Shown piece by piece: positions 1 to 10,500 of a stretch of DNA of 64,000 bases (positions are counted from its first letter, which is position 1; the number at the start of each line of letters is the position of its first letter). The notes under the pieces are model-generated. The model did not search any database, was not told where the DNA came from, and saw only the letters and a program-made list of their open reading frames with translations. The position numbers and the translations under genes were made by a program. The stretch is from Clonostachys chloroleuca (taxonomy: Eukaryota; Ascomycota; Sordariomycetes; Hypocreales; Bionectriaceae): the NCBI GenBank assembly GCA_037952775.1, contig JBANAY010000001.1, positions 868,001 to 932,000 on the forward strand, read 5' to 3'.

Positions 1-1306
1 CCCCTGACGACGGTCTACAACTGTCTCTGGAACTTGGGATCCTTGGGTAAGTGATCATGCCACTGGAGTCCGCCTAATCTTGTGCTGACACGTTTTCCTC
101 TAGTCGTGTCCTGCGTTGGCTGGGGCACCGCCTCCATCAATGGCGACTGGTCCTGGAGGTCCATCACCTTTATCCAGTGCGTACCCTCGCTTATGCAGCT
201 TATTGGAATCTGGTGGATTCCCGAGTCGCCCCGATTCCTTGTCAACAAGGACAGGTCCGAGGAAGCCCTGCAGGTTCTCGCCAAGCACCACGGTGGAGGT
301 GATGCGAACAACGCAACTGTCCAGTTCCAGTACCGCGAGATCAAGGAGGTCATTGAGCGCGACCGTGTCGGTGGAACCAAGACTGGCTACACCGATTTCG
401 TCAAGACCAGGGGCAACCTGTGGCGTCTTGGTATCATCGTCTCTCTTGGTATAATCTCTCAGTACTCTGGTAATGCTGTCTTGTCAAACTACATGAACAT
501 CATCCTCGTCGGTGCCGGTATTAAGGAACAGAACAAGAAGCTTGCTGTAAGTTAAACAAACCTGAGATAATACCTCGCTGGAGCGACATACTGACAGTCT
601 ACTGTAGCTGACCGCTGGAAAAACAATCCTTGATCTTGGATCTTCCATTGCTGCCGCCTTCTGCGTTGACAAGTTCGGTCGCCGCCCTCTTTTCTTAATT
701 TCGACTTGCGGCATGGTCGCGTCCTTCATCTGCTGGACAATCACCGCCGCCATCTACGAGAACTCTGAGATCCAGGTTCCCGTCACCGATGAGAATGCAG
801 AGGGTGTTGAGTACACCAACTCTGGCGCTGGATACGCCCAGCTTCCCTTCATCTGGATCTTCGGTGTCTTCTACAGTATTGGTTTCTCTGGACTTCTTGT
901 CAGCTACGCCCTGGAGATTCTCCCCTTCCATCTCCGTGCCAAGGGTATGATGATCATGAACATTACCGTCCAGGCCATCCTGGCTCTCGGAAAGTAAGTC
1001 TTCCCCTTACACACACTCCATCCACCAAAGAGAACAATTGACTAATCCCCCCGCCTTAGCCAAACCAACAAGCTCGCCTGGGACAACATGCCCAACCACT
1101 GGAACTTCCTCCTCTTCTACACCATCTGGGACCTGTGCGAACTCGTCTTCGTCTACTTCTTCTACGTCGAGACCAAGGGCCCCACCCTCGAGGAGATTGC
1201 GCGCATCTTCGACGGAGACGACGCGGCCACCCACATCGACTTCGAGCAGGTCGAGAAGGAGGTCCAGCTCACTGCTCATGACGAGCGGTTCGATGGCAAA
1301 GCTTGA
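1..1306 (+). CDS. MFS sugar transporter, 3' part (5' end outside window)
   Basis: Four exons: 1-46, 104-546, 608-993, 1060-1306. The introns start GTAAGT and end AG, with lengths 57, 61 and 66 nt, and joining them keeps one frame. The product is the C-terminal two thirds of a fungal major facilitator sugar permease (hexose/lactose type) of the plasma membrane. The visible family signatures are the PESPRFL motif after transmembrane helix 6, a GRR-type loop (KFGRRPLF), and the terminal VETKGPTLEEIARIFDG, which matches the usual PETKG..LEEI after the last helix. Hydrophobic segments alternate with short loops as expected for helices 5-12. The N-terminal helices lie left of the window, so length and substrate cannot be judged. 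The order of motifs makes the family certain; the sugar is unknown. Confidence 0.93.
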
Positions 1307-1952
1307 TAGTCTGAGAAATCTAATAGTTGTGCCATTCTTGGAAAAAGCTAATCGGACGGGGGAGAGAATTTCTCTCGAGCTTAGTCCTGATTACTTTTCT
1401 TCATCAAGGTGTAGTGTATATATATTCGGATGAGTGTTGGATCCGAGGGGAAGAGGGAAGTGACTGGAGGTGGTAGTTCAGTTATTTTTTGTGTTCGTCT
1501 CCTTAGCGCTCGTTGATAATGGATAATGATACCACAATGTCAAGGTTGAATTTGAGACTACGATGCGTGTGATTTAATGTGATTGAGACGACATGTTACA
1601 GGGACAAGAGGTGAGGGCCATGTGGTGTTTTTGGGGCGTTGGAGAGCGATAGGGGAGTTGCTCTCTTGATGTTTGGCTTTAAGGGCTAAGTTTTATTACA
1701 ATGAAACAAATTTTATTCAACATGGCACAATGATGTCACTATGGAGGAGCTCGGGTTAATACTATAAAATTGAATTATATTATATTATGATTCAAAGGGG
1801 AGCGAAATGCAAAGTATTAGGTTTAAAACAAACAAAAAAGCTTAGGAACGAGTCTACTAAGTGGATGTAAATGCAAAGAAAAACACTAGGAAATGCCACG
1901 GAACTGTGATTATTACCCCTTTTGACGGAGGGTTGTTCTCCATCTGCGCCAA
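1307..1952. other. Intergenic, convergent 3' flanks
   Basis: About 0.65 kb between the transporter stop and the end of the secreted-protein gene. It is AT-rich in the middle (around 1755-1790) and has no open frame or repeat that I can support. It probably holds the 3' UTRs of both flanking genes. Confidence 0.5.
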
Positions 1953-3306
1953 TTACCACGCCTCGACTCGCTTACCATACCCTGTGGACGGGGCTGCGAG
2001 GGAGGCGATCTGCCCCTGTGGGACGGGCGGCCCAGAACCCGGCGGTATCGTTGCCTCCGCGGCTGGGGGTGATGGTAGCAGTGACGGTGTTGTAGACGGT
2101 AGCGATGCTGGTGGAATTCTGGGGCGTTGGGCAGGAGGTGGTGGTGATCATGGACGATGGGCCACCAGTTGCTGCTACCTGGGGAGGGATGGGGCCGGCG
2201 GTAGTCTGTGGGCTGCCGGGGTTGTTGATGACCACGTTGTGGCCGCAGGGGTTATTGGTGCCTTGGACGATGCAGATGGTGTCGCCGTTGATGATGTTGA
2301 CCATGTTGATCTCGATGTTTGTGGTGTCGCCGTTGTGGATGGTTTGGGTGACGGTCCGGTAGAATTCGGGGTACTGGATGTAGAGGGGAACAGGCTGGGA
2401 GTTTGGTGCGGCGGTCACGGTGACGACGCTGGCCGATTCCACGGGCTGGGTGTTGGCAGTTCCCTGGGTGACTGTAACCGTCTGCACCTTGGGATCGGGG
2501 GATTGGCTGACAGTGACAGTTTGAATACTCGGTGCTTGGTTGTCAGGCGCCTGATTGTTGTTGGCATGGTTGGGCGCTGGGTTGTTGTTGGCATGGTTAG
2601 GTGCTTGGACGAATGCCTCCTTGTTTGGAGTCTGGATGTTCTGGGATTGGTTGTTCGGGGCCTGGCCATTCGGAGTCTGAGAGTTTCCTGAACCGGACCC
2701 ATTCGAGTTATTCGGAGAGGGTGTGTTGGGAGAAGGGCGAGAACCAGTCGCTTCCGGCTGCTGTGTGTCGCCCTGAGGTAGGGTCGCAGTGACTGTGGTA
2801 ACGCTAATTCTGTTTGTTGCAGGTATCTGGGCTGACTGATTTGGCAAAAAGACAGTGTGAGTGATGACGGACGGTTTTGGAACCTTGTTCTCGTTGGCAC
2901 TCGGATTCCCATGCTCGGGGCTGGGAAGATTGGTCTGTGGCTGCGAAGGTGATGACCCAGCAGGGACGCTGCCACCAACATACACGGTAGTTCCCGGAGC
3001 AGTAACCGTAGTTCCTGGGGCGGTGATGGTTGTACCCGGAGCAGTTACAGTGTGATTAACTGTGACCGTCTCCTTCGCCGCTTCTGAAGGTCCTGGCTGT
3101 CCCTGCGTGACGTAGACTGTTAAGGTGTCTGCACTTGTAGGAGCAGGATGGGTGACTGTGACGGTGACTGGCGTCTGAGGACCTGAAGATCCGGATACCG
3201 GGCAGGGGCAGCACTCGTCGTTGACACGTCGCTGGAATAGTTCGGACCGAGCCTGGGCAAGGCCAGCCATGGAGACCACGGCAAGTGACAGCAAAGCAGA
3301 GACCAT
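1953..3306 (-). CDS. Secreted Thr/Val/Pro-rich repetitive protein, C-terminus uncertain
   Basis: The open frame starts at the ATG at 3306 and, as sequenced, ends at 1972 (444 aa). A signal peptide is clear: hydrophobic MVSALLSLAVVSMAGLAQA with an Ala-x-Ala cleavage site. A CCPC cysteine cluster follows, then a long low-complexity region with recurring TVTVT strands, three TAPGTT(I/V) repeats near residues 88-106, and Asn/Pro/Gln-rich repeats (NHANNNPAP) near residues 230-250. This is the build of a fungal cell-wall or extracellular matrix protein; I do not recognise a catalytic domain. The last 30 residues read in the ATG frame (RGGNDTAGFW...) differ in composition. Removing one G from the G5 run at 2065-2069 opens a Pro/Ala-rich continuation ending GYGKRVEAW with a stop at 1953. 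I think the longer form more natural, but this is inference. Confidence 0.75.
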
Positions 3307-4376
3307 TTTGGTAAGTGTCTGCGGGACGAGGGACTGGTTTGTCGAAGAAACTCGGGGAGATGTGTAAGGTGTGAAGCTGGGGGAAGTTACTAGTTATTGA
3401 ACGATGAAGAACTGTTGTCGAGATGTGATGCTGAACATGAGAATCCTAGAGAACACCTTGGGTTTTATAGAGAGTCAAGGTTAGTTGCAATGGTTAAGGT
3501 ATAGCAGGTGAAGCATCAAAACGGGCCATCCTGGAATTGGTCCCATCTCGTCGTAGAAGGGAGTCCGTAGCCCTGGATTGATCCTCTCCTCAATATTGCC
3601 TTCTGTGACAATCTAGGGAAGAAGGAAGACCACTGCGAAATTCCAATGGCCCCAAACCCTTCGGGTATGGATTTGAGTGTCTTCCGGCAGGAGGCATCAC
3701 AAATAGCTGCCGACAACATTACTGGGAGAAATTGCTTGGCGACGATAGCATAGGGTCAGTATTGGATATTCGGGGAAAGGCGCAAGGGGGCGGTCGCATA
3801 TTGAGGGGATTGAGGGTCGGCTGCCCTGTTGTAGGGGAGGCAATTGATTGACTCAATCACTGAAGGGAGCAGGGCAGCTGGGCTCCCTCATCAATCACGA
3901 GCTGTGTATTAGACATTGACGAGCATGAAGGGAAGGGATAGCGCACAGTAAAGGTGCCGCCGTGGGTGCATCGCGACGGCAAACCCCAATGCGCTGAGGA
4001 GAGTCTGGATAGCGCAGGCATTTCTCTCGGCGATGATGAAGGAGGAGAGAGAAGGTCGCATCAATTCCAATATTACCTGCCGGCTGCTGTCGTTCGCTCT
4101 TACCGACAGGCTGGTGCACCAAAAGCGGACCGTGGATTACCCGAACGCCACCGGCTCCCAAGTATTGTAGCCTGAGGCACCAAGAAACCAGTTCTAGTTT
4201 GGAAGTCGCGAGATCAGCTCAACGACATGCAACATCACCACATCACGCGAGGGTAGAGCCATCCTGACTGTCTCACCTCCACGGCTCCTCCTCCCTTGAC
4301 GCCGGGCCCTTTCTACGACGATATCCTCCATAGCAATACCGGCCAAACCACTTTCCCCTTGGCTGTAGCTTCCACA
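3307..4376. other. Divergent intergenic region
   Basis: About 1.07 kb separating the secreted-protein gene (minus) and the LAMTOR1-like gene (plus), so it should carry both promoters. Short open frames on both strands show no recognisable domain. No repeat or RNA gene is seen. Confidence 0.5.
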
Positions 4377-5001
4377 ATGGGAGCTTGCCAGTCATGTCTC
4401 GGGCGACGTGACCGCGACGGCCTGCGCGAGGTACGTTTTCCATGCTCTTGCCCCTCACAAACTTCATCTGACTTGTGCGTGTCTCCTTTTTTTTTTCCAG
4501 GACGAGGAGACTGCCCTGATCTACGAAGAGGAGCATGGGGTGAATTACGGTAGTTTCGGCGAGCACGATTCGAACGAGGTCCAGCGAGAGAACGAGGCGA
4601 TCCAGAGCGTAGTTGCCAAAACATCCAAGTACGAGTTTTCTTCCACCAGACTGAGCAGTTCGGTTATGCTGACATCGTGTTTTTGTTGCAGCAACATGGT
4701 TGATGTGTTTGAAATCACACCTCATTTGGGAGCTTCCAATGGGCCATCTGCTCATTTTGCGTACACAGGCCAGGGCGCACGTCTTGCGCGTTACCAGCGC
4801 TTGGTTTCGAAACTAAACACTCAAGAAGCGACCCCGCCAGCAGAGGTCAAAGTAGACTGGTTGTTGGACGATGACGCCGCCGACCCGGATCGAAACCGCC
4901 CGGAAAGCTTAACGACTGTGGAAGGAGATGAAGGGGCCTTGGTTGGGACTTTCGCTGATGCCGCTGCCGCCGCGTCGACCACTTCCAAGACGATCAAATG
5001 A
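4377..5001 (+). CDS. LAMTOR1/Meh1-like late-endosomal/vacuolar membrane adaptor
   Basis: Three exons: 4377-4430, 4501-4628, 4692-5001. Introns are 70 and 63 nt; the first ends in a long T run before CAG. The product is 163 aa. It starts MGACQSC: Gly2 is a N-myristoylation site and Cys4/Cys7 are palmitoylation sites, as in LAMTOR1 (p18) and yeast Meh1/Ego1. These proteins anchor the Ragulator/EGO complex that recruits Rag GTPases and TORC1 to the lysosome or vacuole. The acidic stretch DEETALIYEEEHGVNYGS and the following helical segment (NEAIQSVVAKTSNNMVDVFE) fit the family's N-terminal half. The C-terminus is variable and ends in an Ala-rich segment. Without the 18-codon first exon the lipidation signal would be missed. 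Assignment rests on the N-terminus plus overall pattern. Confidence 0.8.
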
Positions 5002-7090
5002 TAAAAGGTAAGTAATGGTGGGCAACACAAGGTGTAAGCTGCTGAAGACGCCCCTGTCCATATGGGTTTGGCTGAAACGAGCGTGGGTTGTACCAAAAAA
5101 ATCTCTTTTCGCAAATTGATACCCCCGAGCGGGCGGAGACGGCCCTCTCGGTCCGTCGCGGCCGCTCATAAGCTCGACGCTATACAGAAGTCGGAACTAG
5201 AATTTTCGACCTTCATAATGACCCTTTTTCTTTTACTATTTTTTTTTTCTTCAATTATTCCAAGGCCGGTGTGGATGGCACGGGCCACTTCAACTGAAAA
5301 ACACCAATCGAATGCAAAAAAAATTCAATCTCAATCCTAAACAGGCCCCGCCAGCCCATGTCATTAGTTCAAGCACCAATCCCTCCTCACGAAAGCGTAC
5401 TGGTTCACATGGCAGCTCGCCGATCATGGCTAGACTTCCATGGCAACGGGCCGTCGATAATAGGAGCACCAGTGACCAGACCATGCCCCGGATGGTGCCC
5501 ATTAAGCATCTAACACGTGCGCATCTCGGCAGTGGAGAACCCTTAGCTCAACACGCAGTGAGATAAGTCCAGGTTACCGACCCAGTTTTAACCTGAGGTG
5601 CTTCTCTCCTCTCGCCCTGTGGGCAAAGAAGAAGAAGAATAGGGAAGTGCTAAGATTCCAATGCACTTGTGGGAGAACAAGGGTATGTGCCAGCACTTCT
5701 TCTCCCAGGACTCGTCTGGGTTGCGCCTTGGCCACGCTCATGTCCATAGTAGGACCTCCTCCGAACCCACGGATCCATCCCCTGGTGACAGCGCCACACT
5801 CCAGAGGTGCAGAGCAAATAAAGAGGGTTCAGCCCTCGGCCTAGAACTGCTTCTGACGTCTAGCTAACCCAGTAGTGAACCCGCCTCCTGGTCAAGTCCA
5901 TTGTGTGGAGGCCCTAATGTGCTTTGTGCCAATCTCATAATCCTCTGCCCGCCTTGCCGGGTCATTGCATCACCCTGCTCGATTTCCCGCGTTGTTCACA
6001 CGTCACGATTCTATTCTGAGGCACCCATGACCACTGTACCCAGGGACGTGGGCCACCTTGTGCGGTATTTCTCGCTTGGTCCCTCGACCAATCTGCCTGG
6101 GCTGGGTTCACGCATTGCCTTGCAGGCCCGCGCCGTCTCCCTACATCCTAGGCTTTCATAGGGGCTACCCCATCTGGCTCTATACCCCGTCTGACGCACT
6201 CACTGGAAGCGTCCCGAAGTTAGGGTTAGAAAAGGAACGATGATGAGCAACTGACTAGGGTAGGCCCTCTGACTGCTATGCGAACCTCTGATGGCCGGAG
6301 CCCTAAATACTAGTTAGTTATCCATATTCCATGATGGCTACTACCCTGGCACTGACCAGGTTGTTGCCGTAGAGCTGAGTTGGCTGGCTGGTTCATTGCT
6401 CGGCACTTCTTTGTGATTTCCCGCGGTCTCATTTGCCATTCCCATCCAATCCCTAGCGCATAACTGTCTGTTGTATTCCTCTCCGCTACCAGAGGACCCT
6501 CCCATCTGCGGCCCCCTCTCTTGTGTTCTGGCACACACAAGACATCCGGCCCCCTCCTTTCCATCACAGATCGGCTCCAATAGGCACAGTCCAAGACTTA
6601 TCTGAACCCGAGCTCATCACTGGCGATTGGCAGCTCCTTTTTCCGAGCTCGGGGTATACTACCATTACTATTTCCCCAAGGCTATAGCAAGAACACCCAG
6701 GACAAGTGGTACAGACCAAAGCTATGCCAACTCCGATCTATGGCAACGCATATATTCCTCGAGTACGTTATATTGGGGATTGGAGCCCGGTGCTGATCAA
6801 ATTTTGGCTCCATTCTTCAGCCTTCAAACACGCGCCCCAGCAGTGAGAGAGAAAAAAAAGACAAATGAAAGTGAAGGGGGTTTCGGTTGTTGATCTAACC
6901 CTCGCAACGTCAAAGCTCAAAGCAAAATTACAGACAACTGATAGCAACTCTTCCCTTTCCCTTCGTGAAACATGCCTGTATAAGCGAAATCCCCGTTTTT
7001 TTTATTCGTTTTTTTTTTTTTTTTTTTCGTCTTGTTGACCCTTCTGATTTCTTTTAACTGCGTTCTGTGAGCCGCCTTATCCTGGCTTCA
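5002..7090. other. Intergenic, no supported gene
   Basis: About 2.1 kb downstream of the LAMTOR1-like gene. Many short frames are open on both strands but none has a recognisable domain, codon pattern or conserved-looking start. Pyrimidine-rich tracts occur at the right end, including the T-rich run at 6996-7027. The last part probably includes the 3' UTR of the small Cys-rich gene on the minus strand. Confidence 0.4.
6996..7027. repeat. T-rich homopolymer tract
   Basis: A T run of 8, a short break (ATTCG), then a T run of about 18. It lies about 65 bp beyond the stop of the small Cys-rich minus-strand gene, where it reads as an A-rich tract. Confidence 0.8.
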
Positions 7091-7538
7091 TCACTGCAGT
7101 GGTAGGCAGAGTTAGTTACCGCTTGCCTTGTACCAGAGCAGCATACCAACAAGGGCTCGGCTTCCGCTCCTCTTCGGGTTTGATGGGGAAGCGGGCTCGT
7201 TCATACCTGGCCAAGAGACTGTAGCCGATGGTCATGCTCATCCTTTAAGCGATAGATTTGTCCTAGCACCTCTTGCATCTCGCCCATTGTTCGTTCGACA
7301 GTGGCAGGCTTCCCCCCTCTCGCTGCCAGCGCTCCACGTCGCGCCACATTTTGTCGTATCGCCGCTGCTTCTTCTCCATGTCTCGACACAACTTGCAGAC
7401 ACCTTGCTCTGGCTTAGTTTCATAGACGAGTTTGAGGCCACAGGTCTCGCCCATACGATACTCTTTGTTGCACTGCTGACGGAAATGGCCCCATCTCCAG
7501 TAGCCACAGGTCCAGCGGGTTTGATCGAAATAACACAT
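7091..7538 (-). CDS. Small Cys-rich fungal hypothetical protein; frame broken in a G/C run
   Basis: The start at 7538 gives MCYFDQTRWTCGYWRWGHF..., with Cys at 2, 11, 23, 33, 48 and 51 (the last two as CKLC). A highly charged helical region follows (DMEKKQRRYDKMWRDVERWQ). At the C6 run at 7312-7317 (G6 on the coding strand) the frame is lost. One added G joins it to an open frame reading KPATVERTMGEMQEVLGQ...HRLQSLGQ, which continues the amphipathic helix. After that Gln codon lies a good donor (GTATGA), a TAACTAAC branch site and an acceptor CTGCAG at 7094-7099. The intron is 113 nt (7094-7206) and the next exon begins directly with TGA at 7091-7093. The repaired product is 111 aa. The start and Cys spacing resemble a family of small hypothetical proteins I associate with Sordariomycetes; function unknown. 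The pattern suggests a small metal-binding domain plus coiled coil. The break may be a sequence error or a real mutation. Confidence 0.6.
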
Positions 7539-10500
7539 GATTGAACGCCGGACGGTCGGCAGACGAGAACGAGCGCAGCAATATAGGCGGATTCCTTCGG
7601 CTCTGCCAAGACACTCAGTCCACAACGTTGGTACTTGGATTCTGGCATGTACATCAGGCATGAGATTCTTCTCAACACAATCTCCGGGCATTACATTGGT
7701 GAAGGAGCAGTGAGTGGCTGTTGGTCGTAAGGCACAGAACAAGAGAGGACTTACCACACAGCACAGCAGGCTATAGCCCTAGATATATAGTCGAGTTTTT
7801 GGGGGTTTCAGATGGAACACAATCCACCAACGTCTTTTCTTTGGAGGGTTCGTTCGTCCACCCAAGTCGCACCGTTCACTGCAGGTCGGCGTTGGCAAGG
7901 TCGAATTGATTGAATATGCCAGGCCGGGAACCATCTGAGATGCGCGCCTCAACTTATATCTGCCCGACCTGAGCCTTTTCAATTTGATCGCCGCCTTATG
8001 GCCCTCCTGTCAGCACTCAACATCGCAGCAGTCAGTGGGACTCCAGCGACCAACAAGCGTTCCTCTTGCGCTGTTCATTCATCATGCTGCGCTGCTGTGG
8101 GACAAACCTCGATACGGGCATTGGGCATCCCTACTTGAGAGCCCCATGGATACGTCCCATCAATACGTTCACTGGCCGGCCGCCTAGAAGGACACACACC
8201 CTCGTACGGGCCCGTGAAACACCCCCTCCACCCCACCCCTCTTCGTCGAAGGCCGTTCCTGGCCTAGTAGTGACCATGCGACGGCCATCACTCAAGTCCC
8301 TGCAGCCAGTCGAATATTTTGATGCCAATGATCTATTGTTATTGTTTCTTTTTATCCCGTTCTATTTTTTTTTAATCGTCTTATCCGCTAGAAACTGCTC
8401 TCTCGCTCACCGCCTAGATGTTCTTTCTGTGCATCTCTGTCTTGTTTCCTCCAAGATCCGAGTAATGTGTATCTCTCAACTCTTCTACACACCTAAGGGC
8501 AATGGACTTGCATGTACGGCATGGATATCAATGGTAGCCCGGGATTGGTGTCTCCCATACACTTATCGTATCTCTCCCGCATGGATACAGACACAACGCA
8601 ATCCAATATTGGATCCGGCATGCCTATACAGATCTCCAGAATTCCAGCTAGTCCAAGCTTCTTCATGCCTAATGCGTGGGAAATTGGGCACCTGAACCCC
8701 GGCCTCCTAGGTCACATACTTGCTACCTACATACACACATACACACATGCGTCTAGGGCCACGGCGCACCGCCAGCAATCATACCAGCATCCCCCCTCGT
8801 CATAACACGCACCACCTTTAGGCTTCGCGTCTGAGAATGTTTTGATCAGGACGCCCTGCAAGCTTCCCGCTGCGGGCCTCGGCCTGGCCTCCCTCAGTCG
8901 GATAAGGGGGCGACTCGATCTGCGGCCGCTGTGGGGCACAGTGGTTCGTTCCGAGGACGGACAAGTGTCAGGAAGCAGGAAAAAAACCAAAGCCCTATTC
9001 TTCTTTCAACTATGTCAATGAAGAATTCCCCGGTGGGTGTAGGGGATATGATTCGTTGATGGGAGCGGAGGTGGGCAAGCACACGAAGCAAACGTCGGGT
9101 GCAATATATGGGGCACAACGTTTCTTCAGTCGAGTAATCTCGAGCCTTCCAACACTGCCACCCCCAGCAAGTTCGCAGGTTTGACAGCCACGAATTGGGT
9201 TGCTTGAATCTCTGGCTGTGTACCTGTGCGGCCCGTGAGTGTTCCTACGGCCGATATACCCCGTTATGGAGGAGCCGGTAAGCTTCCCACTGTCTGTCAC
9301 TGCGACAGGCATCTTGCTGTCTAAACGACTACTACAAAGTATCGTAACTACCTAAAACGGCTACTTTACAGTATCGGAACCTGGAATATTCACAGCCAAC
9401 AGACTTACGGCCTTGCATTTCTTTTGATTTTTCAGTAGATGGCACGGCAGCCTACTTCCTATGCAGGAAAAGTCGGCCGAGAAAGATGTCACCACTGCGC
9501 CTTCTTGGCCAGCAGCATTGGCCTCGGACATCATGAATACATGCTTCATTCTTCCTCTCTATTGTTAAAATGGCCATTGGGCACCCGAGGAGACGGCCAC
9601 CCTCCGATACGCCATTCGCGGCAGCCCTCATCAGCAGGTTTTCACAGGAAGTAGCAGTTCGGTGAGTCGAATCGTGGAGAAATTCGACAAAACAACGCTG
9701 AAGCGAGCTGGGAACGAGCGCTGTCTATTGCACACAATGACGGTGCATGCCTGTCCTCTCACATGAACCTTGAGGCGGGCTGACAGTCTATTGTGTCGCA
9801 GTTGGGGGACAATGGATGGCTCGCTGCTCTAGGATCCTCGCCGTTCCAAAGCCAGGGCAGCACTGAAAGCAGATCGTCCAATAACCAAGACAACGTGGCA
9901 CAGGTTGTCTGGTCAGTCTCTGGGCCCTGCTGTTCCCAAGCACGAAGTGGCGCTTCTCCACCCTGCGTGATTGTCCTTTGCTGATAATATAGCCCGTTTA
10001 CCCCCCTACTCCTCCTCTGTAGCCTCATTATCCCCTCAATCCCTGTTATCGAAGTCTCGAAGATTCCCAATACGCAAGTTGCCCGCGGACACATAGCTGG
10101 GCTAAAGGGAGGGGTCTATTGCGTCAAAGACGCGTCTGGGAAAGACTAAGAATACGCCTGGAGTTTCATAATCAGGGTGTGGCTACTGGTCCACCTAAGG
10201 ATACAATCCAGGACGGACAAGACCTGGCGTGCGTGCTAACTGTGAGATCACGGAAGCAAGGGGGCTGCATCCGACAGCACTTGGCTGCCCATTACCCCTC
10301 CTGTCACGACGCATTACGTGGTACGGGGTGTAAATGGAGAATACATGGACAACATTGTCTCGCACGGCCTAGAGGGCATGTGAATGGGCATGGGCGTGAG
10401 GAGACGAGATCTGGGGTCGCAACACACACACAACATTGAGGGTGTCACCCACACTGATCGAAGATTGGCGGCCCGATCAACTGAGTCACAAGACAAGTGA

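Noticed and set aside
4565..4580. GATTCGAAC as a minus-strand tRNA B box
   Set aside because: It is within coding sequence of the LAMTOR1-like gene and no acceptor stem is found.
7539..7757. N-terminal extension of the small Cys-rich protein
   Set aside because: The extra 73 residues show no conserved pattern and the MCYF start fits the family better.
8066..8695. 209-codon open frame in the gene-free region
   Set aside because: No domain, no coherent composition, a T-rich tract inside it, and no homologous pattern that I recognise.
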